Assembly: GCA_016714645.1 (NCBI GenBank)
Contig: JADKCI010000001.1
Location: 1,054,001 to 1,118,000 of the forward strand
Origin: Chromatiaceae bacterium
GTDB taxonomy: Bacteria; Pseudomonadota; Gammaproteobacteria; Chromatiales; Chromatiaceae
Direction of reading: 5' to 3'
DNA: 64,000 nt
How positions within the stretch are numbered: position 1 is the stretch's first letter; every line of letters starts with the position of its first letter. The position numbers were made by a program, and so were the translations under genes. The notes beneath the pieces were generated by a model. That model saw only the letters and a program-made list of their open reading frames with translations. It was not told where the DNA came from and did not search any database. Shown here piece by piece: positions 32,037 through 40,365 of the stretch.

Positions 32037-32510
32037 TTACAGCCCCGCGACCCGCGGGTAAAGGCCAATGATCTCCAGGGCCACCGACAGGATCTTGTCG
32101 GCCTCGTCCTTCATCTTGGAGAGGGACGGGAAGCCAAAGCGGTGGACATCGCGCAGGGTGCGATCCATGACCACCAGCTTGCCGACGGTGATGATGGCGC
32201 GGCCAAAGCCCTCGTGGCTGAGATTGACCAGGGGCACCGCCATGAGCCCGCACTCCTGTTCGATGAGGGCCGCGATGGCGTTGAAGAAGGCCTTGACCCG
32301 GGCGATGACGATTTCATCCGGGTCCCCCACCAGGGGGATGGCGCGCTTTTTTTCCGGGGTCAGGATGAAGGGTTCCAAAATCTCGGCCGCCGACCAGCTG
32401 TCGCAGGTGCCATAACTGTCGAGGGCGCGCATCTGGCGCACCATCTCCTTGGCGAAAAGCGTGGAGAGGACCGGGTCCTCGGTCCCGGCTTCGGCAAGTG
32501 TCGTATTCAT
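32037..32510 (-). CDS. NifX-associated nitrogen fixation protein (DUF269)
   Basis: A 157-residue protein (MNTTLAEAGTEDPVLSTLFAKEMVRQMRALDSYGTCDSW...). The segments FAKEMVRQMRALD, GRAIITVGKLVVMDRTLRDVHRFGF and DEADKILSVALEII match DUF269, a family restricted to nif clusters and usually next to nifX. Its biochemical role is unknown. Its start overlaps the rseC-like stop by four bases. Confidence 0.93.
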   Translation of the reverse strand: MNTTLAEAGTEDPVLSTLFAKEMVRQMRALDSYGTCDSWSAAEILEPFILTPEKKRAIPLVGDPDEIVIARVKAFFNAIAALIEQECGLMAVPLVNLSHEGFGRAIITVGKLVVMDRTLRDVHRFGFPSLSKMKDEADKILSVALEIIGLYPRVAGL

Positions 32511-33025
32511 CTGGGTACCTCTGGGTTGGGTTGTCTCGTGGTGGGGGTTGCCGCGCGGGGCGCGGTACTGGAAGCGCAGTGGATGGGAAGGGTCCCGGGC
32601 TCGCGGCGCAGCAGGAGAGGGCGGTAGCGCTGGCGCCCCTGAGCGCCACCGGTCAGATGACCCGTGAGCCAGATGCCGACGCCGAGCCCCGCGATGCCCG
32701 TCAGGGCCACCTCGATCTCCGCCAGTTGCCACCCTTCGGCCAGTACCGCGCCCAGGACCAGGGTCAGCAGCGGCAGGAAGTAGGCGATCAAGGCGGCGCG
32801 CACCAGGAGGCTGTCCGGGATGCCGATCACCACCCGCTCGCCGATCGCGACCCCGAGGCGATCCTCCAGGGCCAGTCGATTGGCGCCTGGGGCAAAGAGC
32901 CGGCTCAGGAGGGCGCCGCCACAGCCCGCGCTCTGATGGCAGGCGCCACAGGCGTTACGGCGGCTCGTCTCGACCCAGGCAATACCGGGCTCATGGGCGA
33001 CCACGACCGCGGTTTCCTCGATCAT
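32507..33025 (-). CDS. RseC/MucC-family membrane protein
   Basis: A 172-residue protein. The N-terminal cytosolic part has CGACHQSAGCG, the RseC cysteine motif, then two membrane helices (about 76-98 and 106-122), and a Pro/Thr/Arg-rich tail. RseC-like proteins accompany Rnf/Rsx and help keep SoxR or Fe-S centres reduced. Inside a nifEN operon it may serve the nif-type Rnf complex encoded at 442-5932. The neighbours on both sides are nif genes. Confidence 0.8.
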   Translation of the reverse strand: MIEETAVVVAHEPGIAWVETSRRNACGACHQSAGCGGALLSRLFAPGANRLALEDRLGVAIGERVVIGIPDSLLVRAALIAYFLPLLTLVLGAVLAEGWQLAEIEVALTGIAGLGVGIWLTGHLTGGAQGRQRYRPLLLRREPGTLPIHCASSTAPRAATPTTRQPNPEVPR

Positions 33026-33116
33026 GAGCCTTCCCCCACCCAGCCTGGGGAGGTGGCCCGCGGCGCGGCGTGGCGCCCTCCTGTCCGAGGTGCCGTCGCG
33101 GCAGGGGAGGCCAGCT

Positions 33117-33602
33117 TCATTCGCGCCACCCCTCGGCCACCATGGCGTCGAAGCGGCTCGTATCCCGGCCCCGCTGGGCGCCGACGGCCCGCGCCAGCCA
33201 GGCGCTGGGTCCGGACCGCAACTCCCGCCGCAGCCCGGTCACGATCTCCGCTATCGGGGTTCCGGGCGAGACCTTCAGGGGCTGGACGCCCGCGACCCGC
33301 AATTGGTTGACGGCGGAGGTCCCGATCGCCTCGCAGTAAACCGCGGCACAGCCCTCCAGGGCGGCGATCTTGACGGACAACTTGTCCTCGTTGCCGTCCT
33401 GATGGAGTGGCCCGAATTGCACCACCTCCACCAGGCTGGAGCGATGGCTGTCAATGGCATGGATGACGAAGGCCACCGCCGCCCCGAAGTGCTGGTCCAC
33501 CCGCTGCCTGTCCGAGCTGGCAAAGGCCACCCGGATCGCCGTCTCGATCTCCATTGCATCGCCTCCCAGGGTCATGAGCTTAAGTCGTCGTGTCAGTCGC
33601 AT
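33117..33602 (-). CDS. nifX: NifX, FeMo-co precursor carrier
   Basis: A 161-residue protein of the NifX/NafY cofactor-binding fold: IRVAFASSDRQRVDQHFGAAVAF at the start, then QDGNEDKLSVKIAALEGCAAVYCEAIG, and GTPIAEIVTGLRREL. NifX shuttles NifB-co or VK-cluster to NifEN. The start MRLTRRLKL at 33602 is chosen because relatives have a similar short basic lead before the core; 33575 is also possible. It lies between nifEN and the rseC-like gene. Confidence 0.9.
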   Translation of the reverse strand: MRLTRRLKLMTLGGDAMEIETAIRVAFASSDRQRVDQHFGAAVAFVIHAIDSHRSSLVEVVQFGPLHQDGNEDKLSVKIAALEGCAAVYCEAIGTSAVNQLRVAGVQPLKVSPGTPIAEIVTGLRRELRSGPSAWLARAVGAQRGRDTSRFDAMVAEGWRE

Positions 33603-33671
33603 CTCCCTCTCCCGATACCCTGGGCCGGCGCTCGCCACGGCCCGGTGTGAGGCCCTGGCCTGGCCACGGCT

Positions 33672-36612
33672 TCAGGCGGCATGGTCCTGGCCAGGGCCCG
33701 GCGCCTCGCCCCGTGGCGACAGGCGGGAGCGATAGGGATGGACCTCCCCACGCTCCAGCTTGAGCAACTGGTTGGCCAGATCGAACAGGGTGGCCCGCGT
33801 ACCTTGATAGCCGATCCAGGTGCGTTGGTAGCCGCCCAGCCGATCGTATTGGGGGAAACCGGCACGGATCAGGGGCACGCCCAGCCGCTCCGCGGTCGGG
33901 GCCGCGTGGGCGTTGCCGATCACCAGCTCGGCGGACCCGGCGCGGGCGGCCTGTTCCAGGTCCTCCAGGTCACCGATCCTCACCCGCGCGCACCGCGCCG
34001 CCGCCAGGGAGGGGGCATTGATGGGGGCTACCGCCGCCACCGTCTCGGCCCCAACGCCGGCGAGGAGTTGGCTGAAGCCGACTAGGAGGTCCGGTTCGGC
34101 GGCGATGGCAAAGCGGGACTGGCCCAGCAGGAAATGGCAATCCAGCATGGCGTCCTGGAGTTGGGCGCGTTGCCGCTCCAGGGACGAGGGGACCGGTCGC
34201 GCGGCGATGTTCGCCAGGATCGTCACCAGGGCATCGACCGCCTCCAGCCCCATGAGATGCGGGAGACGATAGTCAGGGACCCCGGTGCGAGCCTGGAGCA
34301 GATCCGCCGCTGGGTTCATGGAGCCCCCGATCACCAGGGTCTCCACCGCGTCCTTGAGGGTTGCCAGCGCCCCGACCGAGGCGCCACCCAGGGTCAGGGG
34401 GCTGAAGTCCTCCTCGGGCAGGTGACCATCCAGGGAATCCGACAGATCGGGCAGGACCACCGGCTGGAGGCCGAAGGCCTCGATCAGCCCCTTGAGGTGT
34501 TCCAGATCGCCGGGGGTGAGGTGTGAACCCGCCAGTACGTTGACTTGCAGCGGCTGCTCGACCCTCTCCCCCCCGCGAGGTCGGGGGAGAGGGTTGGCCG
34601 GCTTGGGTCCCGATGGCCTCCTGGGTGGGCACCAGCCAATCGATGATGGCCTGGGTGGCCAGGGCGTAGCCGGATTCCAGGGAGCCCGTGAAGTCCGGGG
34701 TGGCGACCGGGACCACGGCGATCCGCGCGTACTGGGGATACTGGGACCGGAAGTTCTTGACCGCCATACGGATATCGCAGCCCTGGGTCTCCACCAGGCC
34801 GGTGGTGGGCACCCCAATGAGATCGGGGGCATTCTTTTCGCAGATGACGCGCAGCCCCTCCACCAGATGGTCCTCCGACCCCATGATGGCGCTGACCTGT
34901 TCGATGGCGGTGGTCTGCAAGGGGATAGGTTCGCGAAAGTGGCGGACGAAGAAGACCTTGCCGAAGGCGGTACAACCCTGGGAGCCGTGGAGCATGGGAA
35001 TGGCGCGGCGGAACCCCAGAAAGGCCAGGGCCGCGCCTAGGGTGGCGCTGGCCTTGAGAGGACTGACCGACAGGGCCTTGGCGCGCTTGAGGATCTCGGG
35101 TTGAGCCGGCGTTATGGGCTTAGGAAGATGCTCATCCACCGGGGAGAAGCCCCGATGGGCCTCAGCGGCGGCGGGCGTGGCGTGGGCCCCAGCCACGGGC
35201 ACCCTCGCGGGCCCGGCGTTGGCCGGGGCATCCGGGGGGCGATACCAGGGCGCCGGCTGACGCGCCGCTGACCATACCGGGCTCTCTATGGTGAGACAGA
35301 GTTGCCGGGCCAACTCCAGCATGCCGCCATAACCCGCGTAGGCGAAGTCGCGTTCCTGATTGATATCCAGGAAGGGGATGCGCGCCTTCAAGGCCGTGTA
35401 CAGGTTGCGCCCGCCGGCGATGAGGACATCCACCCCCTGGTCACGGACGATATTGATGAGTCCCCGGGGGTTGCCATCATCGATCATGACGGCGTCCTTG
35501 CCCATCAGGGCGCGGATACGGGCCTTGTCATCCTCCGTGGACTTACGGGTGCCGGTGGCGACCACCACCATGCCGAGGTCTTGCAAGGCCGAGACGATGG
35601 ACCAGGATTTGACGCCACCCGTGTAGAGCAAGACCTTGCGGCCCTGGAGCCGGGCCCGCCAGGGTGCGAGTTGGCGGTGGATGGCCAGCTCCTCCCGCGC
35701 GATGACGGCCTCGGTGCGGGCGGTCAGGTCCGGGTCGCCGATGATGCGGGCGAAGTCCCGCAAGGCCTGGGAGACATCGGCCACCCCATAGAAGCTGCCC
35801 TCGAACCAAGGCGTGCCGTAGCGCTCCTGGAGCAGGCGGGCGACATTGATCATGGCCTTGGAGCAGACCATCATATTGACCGCCGAACGGTGCAGGGTCT
35901 GCACCTCCCGGAAGCGGGCGTCGCCCGAGAGGTTGCCCAGAACCCGCAGGCCCAACTCATCGAGAAGCGGCAGGAGGTGCCAGAACTCGCCGGCGATGTT
36001 GTATTCACCGATCAGGGCCACGTCGTGGACCTTGAAACCCGCCCGCTCGCTGCCCGCGGGCAGGGGGTCGGGCTCCCGGGTCCCGCAGACATATTTCACC
36101 ATCGCCTCCCCGGCGATGCGATTGCCCAGGTTCTTGGTGCCGTAGAAGCCCGCCGCGTCCACGGGCACCACCGGCGTCCCCCAGCGGCTGGCGGCCTCCT
36201 TGCACACCGCCTCTATGTCGTCGCCGATCAGGGCCGGGATACAGGTGTTGTAAACAAAGACCGCCGCCGGCCGATAGGTGTCGATGGCCTGCTTGATGGC
36301 GTGGAAGAGGCGCTTCTCGCCCCGGCCCATGATCACGTCCTGCTCGGTCAGGTCCGTGGTCATGCCGATCCTGTAGAGGGCGGGACCCGAGGACCGGGTG
36401 CCCCGGTTGTCCCAGGAACTACCCGCGCAGGCGATGGAGCCATGGACGATGTGGGCCACGTCGGCGATGGGCAGGAGGGCGATCTGGGCCCCGTCGAAGG
36501 CACAGCCGCCCGCCGTCGCCCCCGGCTTGGTCTTGGCGCAGCCCGACTTGGCCTTGCTGTTGTGGGCGCAGGCCGGCTCGTCGAGCAGGGCGGCGATCTG
36601 TTGCTGTTTCAT
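33672..36612 (-). CDS. nifEN: NifEN fusion, FeMo-co assembly scaffold, broken by a +1 frameshift at a REP insertion
   Basis: The frame from MKQQQIAALL encodes complete NifE (to about 35250), a linker, then the NifN start (ILKRAKALSVSPLKASATLGAA ... HGSQGCTAF). NifN continues to EAIGTQAG, meets the palindrome at 34562-34594, and the rest of NifN (QVNVLAGSHLTPGDLEHL to the end at 33672) is one frame over. One base fewer in the C7 run (34568-34574 on plus) would restore a single protein of about 980 residues. NifE/NifN fusions are known. Both halves look fully conserved, so either a homopolymer error or a very recent break is likely. Confidence 0.88.
34562..34594. repeat. REP-like family B palindrome inside nifEN (copy 3)
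   Basis: CCCTCTCCCCC and GGGGGAGAGGG arms around CCGCGAGGTC. It falls at the surface loop of NifN where relatives vary in length, just before QVNVLAGSHLTPGD. It would be translated as PSPPTSRGGEG. Confidence 0.8.
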
Positions 36613-36644
36613 GGGGACCCTCAATTAGGTTTGTACTAACCTAA

Positions 36645-36659
36645 GCAGGGGGCGTGCCA
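36645..36659 (-). promoter_or_regulatory. Sigma-54 promoter of the nifEN operon
   Basis: On the minus strand TGGCACGCCCCCTGC, one mismatch (CTGC for TTGC) from consensus with GG/GC spacing of twelve. It ends about 33 bases before the nifEN ATG. Confidence 0.85.
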
Positions 36660-36710
36660 ATTTATATCTGATTGATATTTAGAACTTATAGTTTATGAGC
36701 GGGAATTGGC

Positions 36711-36726
36711 TGTCGCATTCACGACA
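36711..36726. promoter_or_regulatory. NifA upstream activator site of the nifEN operon
   Basis: TGTCGCATTCACGACA fits TGT-N10-ACA. It lies 52 bases upstream of the -24 element, closer than usual. The AT-rich stretch 36659-36697 between them contains TATCAATCAGATA on minus, one base from the IHF consensus. Confidence 0.75.
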
Positions 36727-37036
36727 AGCGGGAGCGCGGACCCTGGTGAGCCACCGGGGTGGTCGGACCCCCGCAGGTATCAATCTTGAGTCCCCCGGTG
36801 GCGCCCCGGCAAATCTGGCCGCATCGGCCGCTTGTAGGCTCATCTCATGAGCGGGGCCCTCACCCCAGCTTGGCATCACGGCCCCCTGCAGTCTGATCCG
36901 CACTCGGCCAAGGCCGAGTCTTGCTTAATCCTGCCTGACTGGATATCGTGCCCCGCACTCCCACCGCCGCGCGGTTGGGTTGCCTATCCCCAAGTAGCCA
37001 ATCCGCTTGTCCAACCCCCCTCTTCAGGAGTTCATC
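36727..37036. other. Intergenic region between the nifEN promoter and a secreted-protein gene
   Basis: I see no gene in these 310 bases. The region ends with AGGAG before the ATG at 37037, so the plus-strand promoter should lie in it, but I cannot assign -35/-10 elements with confidence. Confidence 0.45.
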
Positions 37037-37504
37037 ATGAGTAGAAAGGCATTACCCCTCATTGCCGCCGCCGTGTCCTTGCTGGTCGCGACCTCCGCGC
37101 CGGCGATCAACGCCAACTACGCCAAGCAGCTCGAACGCTCCGGCTGCACCCAGGCCAGCGAGTTGCAAGGCTGCGACATCAACAAGACCAAAAAAGAAAA
37201 CGCCAAGGCCGGGTTTGGGACGGGTGCTCCGGCCGCGACCGGCGCCGCCGCGAGCAAGACGCCCTATGCCGGTAACTGGGTGGCCAAGGCGAAGGGTGGC
37301 GCGACGGTAGCCACCATCCGCATCGACGCCAAGGAGCAAGTCTGGGTCAACGGCAAGCGGGTCAAGGCCAAGCGCAGCGACGGCGCCCTGGTATTCAAGC
37401 AAGGCTTCATCACCTACACCATCCAGGGCGATCGCCGGCTGCAGGGCGAGGACTATTGGAGCGATGCCGATGCCAAGACCAAGGGGCCGATCCACGCGAA
37501 ATGA
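37037..37504 (+). CDS. Secreted hypothetical protein
   Basis: A 155-residue protein starting MSRKALPLIAAAVSLLVATSAPA, a clear Sec signal peptide with cleavage after about residue 23. The mature part is basic, has two cysteines (SGCTQASELQGC) that may pair, and ends in a small beta-rich region (ATIRIDAKEQVWVNGKRVKAKRSDGALVFKQGFITYTI). I do not recognise a family. A Shine-Dalgarno AGGAG supports the start. It heads a group of small exported proteins. Confidence 0.75.
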   Translation: MSRKALPLIAAAVSLLVATSAPAINANYAKQLERSGCTQASELQGCDINKTKKENAKAGFGTGAPAATGAAASKTPYAGNWVAKAKGGATVATIRIDAKEQVWVNGKRVKAKRSDGALVFKQGFITYTIQGDRRLQGEDYWSDADAKTKGPIHAK

Positions 37505-37603
37505 AGGTCGGTATCCTGGCGCCACCGGTCACGCTTGTCCATAGATTACGCCCCCTTGGTTAGTACCCATCCTGCCTATCAACGCCCGTGGAGACTATCA
37601 ACG

Positions 37604-37958
37604 ATGCCCCGGATCAAACCCATCCATACCCAGGTCGCCGCCCTGCTGGCCCTAGTCCTCGCCACCCCCCGCCGCCCTGGCCTATGGCGAGCATGACGCC
37701 ATCCGCGACTGCGAGAGCAAGCTGCGCAGCGAATACCAATTAACCGACCTGCGCGATGCCCAGGCCAAGCAGCTCATGGACTCGGAACATCGCTACCAGG
37801 TCCATGGCTTCGCCATGGTGGCTGGGGATAAATACGGCGAGGACATCAGGACCCACTGGCTCTTTCGCATCCTCGCGCCAACCGGATGGCCATCGCTGCA
37901 ATGGGGTGCTGGCACCCAATGCACCGTTGCGCCTGGCCGCTATGAAGAGCGCAACTGA
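37604..37958 (+). pseudogene. Frameshifted paralogue of the secreted repeat protein at 38022
   Basis: An ATG at 37604 starts a signal peptide (MPRIKPIHTQVAALLALVLATP), which shifts frame in a six-C run at about 37665-37670. With one C fewer it would read ATPAALAYGEHDAIRDCES and continue to 37958, closely following the next gene (AYGNDDAIRDCES...SEY...DLRDAQ...DSEH-Y-VHG). The similarity fades after RTHW, and the repeats of the neighbour are absent. It is a tandem duplicate, either damaged or mis-sequenced. Confidence 0.7.
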
Positions 37959-38021
37959 CAGGATTTTCCTCCCGTCTCCGCATTCGAGACACAACTTTTC
38001 CCCAACTGGAGTACACCGACC

Positions 38022-38894
38022 ATGTATCCGACCAAGACCTCCCCCGCCCGGATCATTGGGCTGCTGACCCTGACCCTGGCGCTACCCGGGATTGCCCTGG
38101 CCTACGGCAACGATGATGCCATCCGCGACTGCGAAAGCCACATCCGCAGCGAATACGGCGTGAGCGACCTGCGCGACGCCCAGTCCGAGAGGCTCAACGA
38201 CTCGGAGCATCACTACAAGGTCCATGGCCTGGCCAAGGTTGACGGTGAGAAGCACCCCTGGACTTGCGAGATCAAGAACCGTCATGTGACCAGCGCCGAG
38301 TACTCGGGTCCCAAGCCCAAGGGCATGGGCACGGCGGAGAAGCTGGCCATCGGCGCGGCCGCCGTGATCGCCGCCGGGATCGCCATCAACGAGGCGAGCA
38401 AGGAGGGCGGCGAGGGCCACTCCCACTCTGACGCCCCTGGGGCCGCGGGCCTTCAGGATCTGGTGGGCGCCCGGGCCAGTGGCGGTGAGGCTGAGCTTGA
38501 GAGTCGCGGCTATCGCAGTGCCCTGAGCTTCAAGGACGGCCACAACTCCTTCGTCAATTGGCGCAAGGGGTCCCACTGCGTGAGCGTGCGCACGGCCAAC
38601 GGGCACTTCGATTCTATCGTCGATGTCGGCACGGAGGATTGCGGGGACGCTAGCCACCAGGGTGGGAGCCACCATGGGGGCGCGGGTGCCGCGGGCCTTC
38701 AGGACCTGGTGGGAGGCCGGGCGAGCACTGGCGAATCCGAGTTCGAGAAGCGCGGCTACGACTTCATCTCCACCAGCAAAGGCGGCGACAGCGCCTATAC
38801 CACCTGGCGCAAGGGCTCGCATTGCGTCACGGCGCGCACCGTGGACGGACATTACAAGTCCATCGTGGACGTGACCATGGCCGACTGCGAGTAG
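38022..38894 (+). CDS. Exported protein with two tandem copies of a 65-residue domain
   Basis: A 290-residue protein with a signal peptide (residues 1-27). The first domain is conserved with the paralogue at 37604 (DAIRDCESHIRSEYGVSDLRDAQ), and a hydrophobic Ala/Ile segment follows near 107-124. Two copies of a domain begin GAAGLQDLVGARASGGE and GAAGLQDLVGGRASTGE, each containing RGY, WRKGSHCV and DSIVDV/KSIVDV. The repeats resemble periplasmic domains of unknown function; I cannot name a role. Cysteines are paired per repeat, consistent with disulfides. Confidence 0.75.
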   Translation: MYPTKTSPARIIGLLTLTLALPGIALAYGNDDAIRDCESHIRSEYGVSDLRDAQSERLNDSEHHYKVHGLAKVDGEKHPWTCEIKNRHVTSAEYSGPKPKGMGTAEKLAIGAAAVIAAGIAINEASKEGGEGHSHSDAPGAAGLQDLVGARASGGEAELESRGYRSALSFKDGHNSFVNWRKGSHCVSVRTANGHFDSIVDVGTEDCGDASHQGGSHHGGAGAAGLQDLVGGRASTGESEFEKRGYDFISTSKGGDSAYTTWRKGSHCVTARTVDGHYKSIVDVTMADCE

Positions 38895-38956
38895 GGTCTG
38901 GTCACCAACCGCTCGGCGACCAGGGTCCCGTCCGGGCGGATCTCTTTCCGATCGCC

Positions 38957-38987
38957 GGCCCCGGCCCGCCTTTTTCGGGTCGGGGTC
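38957..38987 (+). terminator. Probable terminator hairpin
   Basis: GGCCCCGGCCCG and CGGGTCGGGGTC form a GC-rich stem around a CCTTTTT loop, followed by TTT. It lies 63 bases after the stop of the repeat protein. Confidence 0.5.
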
Positions 38988-39108
38988 TTTCCCCCCTCTC
39001 TCGGGTTGCACGTTCTGATCCGTCTCTTGCACTTGGCACGGAGTCCATGCCGATGAAGACGTTCGATCCCCGCGGCGAGACCCCGGCTTATAGCTACGGG
39101 AATCAGTG

Positions 39109-39873
39109 ATGACGAACCGACGCATCGTGCATGCGCTGGGCGCCTTCGTCATCTGGACCGCCATCACCGTGATCGGCGGGCGTCTGCGCGCCGGTGGCGA
39201 GACGGAGCTCGTGGAAGCGGTGACCCAGGGGGTCAACTGGGTCTATCCGCTCGCCGCGGCCTTGCTGCTGGCCGTCGTCGCCTGGCAGCGTTGGGATGAC
39301 GTGGGGCTCAAGACCGCGCCCGTGGCCGGCAGTCTGCGCCTGCTCTGGCTGCCCGCCCTTTATATCGCGGTGTTCCTGATGTTGGGGGTTCTCCTGGGAC
39401 TGCCCCCAATCGCTGTCATCTTCTTCGTCCTTGTCAATACCTTTTTCGTCGGACTGTCGGAGGAGTTGATGTTTCGCGGCATCCTGCTCCAGGCGTTCCG
39501 CCACCTCATGGCCATCTGGCCGGCCATCCTGGTCACCTCGCTCCTGTTTGGCGGTATCCACAGTCTGAATGTTTTCACCACCGGTCACCTGCTGACCTCC
39601 GTGAACCAAACGGGCGCGGCCCTGCTGAGCGGACTCTTATTCATCGCCATCCGGTTGCGCACCGGGTCCCTGTGGCCCGCCATCATCGTTCATGGCCTGT
39701 GGGATTTCGGCGTCTTTACCATGGGCGCCGCAGGTGGAACGCCGGCGGGGCCAGCGACGGCTCCAACCAGCTTCCAAACCTTCGCACCCCTGCTGCTGGT
39801 CCTGCCCACCGCCCTCTATGCCCTCTGGCTGCTGCGGCATGTGAGCTGCACCCATGCGCGGCCCGAGGACTGA
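39109..39873 (+). CDS. CPBP-family intramembrane metalloprotease
   Basis: A 254-residue membrane protein with about seven or eight helices. The Abi/CPBP (CAAX protease-like) motifs are LSEELMFRG (EExxxR), LFGGIHSLN (His), and HGLWDFG. Such proteins act in prenyl-protein-type processing, bacteriocin immunity or unknown membrane proteolysis. It stands alone between the secreted proteins and a lipoprotein. An in-frame GTG at 39106 just precedes the ATG and makes no difference. Confidence 0.88.
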   Translation: MTNRRIVHALGAFVIWTAITVIGGRLRAGGETELVEAVTQGVNWVYPLAAALLLAVVAWQRWDDVGLKTAPVAGSLRLLWLPALYIAVFLMLGVLLGLPPIAVIFFVLVNTFFVGLSEELMFRGILLQAFRHLMAIWPAILVTSLLFGGIHSLNVFTTGHLLTSVNQTGAALLSGLLFIAIRLRTGSLWPAIIVHGLWDFGVFTMGAAGGTPAGPATAPTSFQTFAPLLLVLPTALYALWLLRHVSCTHARPED

Positions 39874-39964
39874 GTCAAGGGCGTCTGACTCGCCTATTCG
39901 GGTCATTACCTGGCCCGATTTTTATGCCCCACTGGGGGCATCATCAAGACCGGGGATTCAAAAC

Positions 39965-40291
39965 ATGATTAAGCCGCTTTCAATCTCGCTTCTGCTCGCA
40001 TCGGTCGCCCTCGCCGGCTGTGTGGAGACCACCGCTACAAAGACCGTGGAGACCCCAGTCGTGACCGGCGGCGACCTCTCCGGCGTGCCGGCCCGTGCCT
40101 GTCGAGCAGCAATTGCTAAGAAGATGAACCGCTCGGCGAGCGATGTGGCGGTGTTCGATGTCGCCGAGTCCCAGGCCGGGATCACCGTCCAGGCGACCGT
40201 GGCGGGCGCCGAGGCGCCCTGGCGCTGCAACACGGATCGCTCCGGGCGGGTCAGCAACGTCATGTATACCGACAGCGAAGGCAAGCTGTAG
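39965..40291 (+). CDS. Small lipoprotein
   Basis: A 108-residue protein. The signal sequence MIKPLSISLLLASVALAGC has a lipobox LAGC with lipidated Cys19. The mature part includes ARACRAAIAKKMNRSASDVAVFDVAES and a C-terminal NVMYTDSEGKL, a pattern seen in small outer-membrane or periplasmic lipoproteins of unknown function. It is 74 bases upstream of the hydrolase. Confidence 0.8.
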   Translation: MIKPLSISLLLASVALAGCVETTATKTVETPVVTGGDLSGVPARACRAAIAKKMNRSASDVAVFDVAESQAGITVQATVAGAEAPWRCNTDRSGRVSNVMYTDSEGKL

Positions 40292-40365
40292 TAGCCCGCC
40301 ACCCGGGCCTGTTGCCCGGGCGCGCGTGCAACCAGCGCAGACCCCGTACCCTCCCAGGAGCCACG

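Noticed and set aside
34555..34600. Programmed frameshifting in nifEN at the seven-base run
   Set aside because: A +1 shift (or -2) would be needed, the run lies within the hairpin arm rather than before it, and a homopolymer length error explains it more simply.
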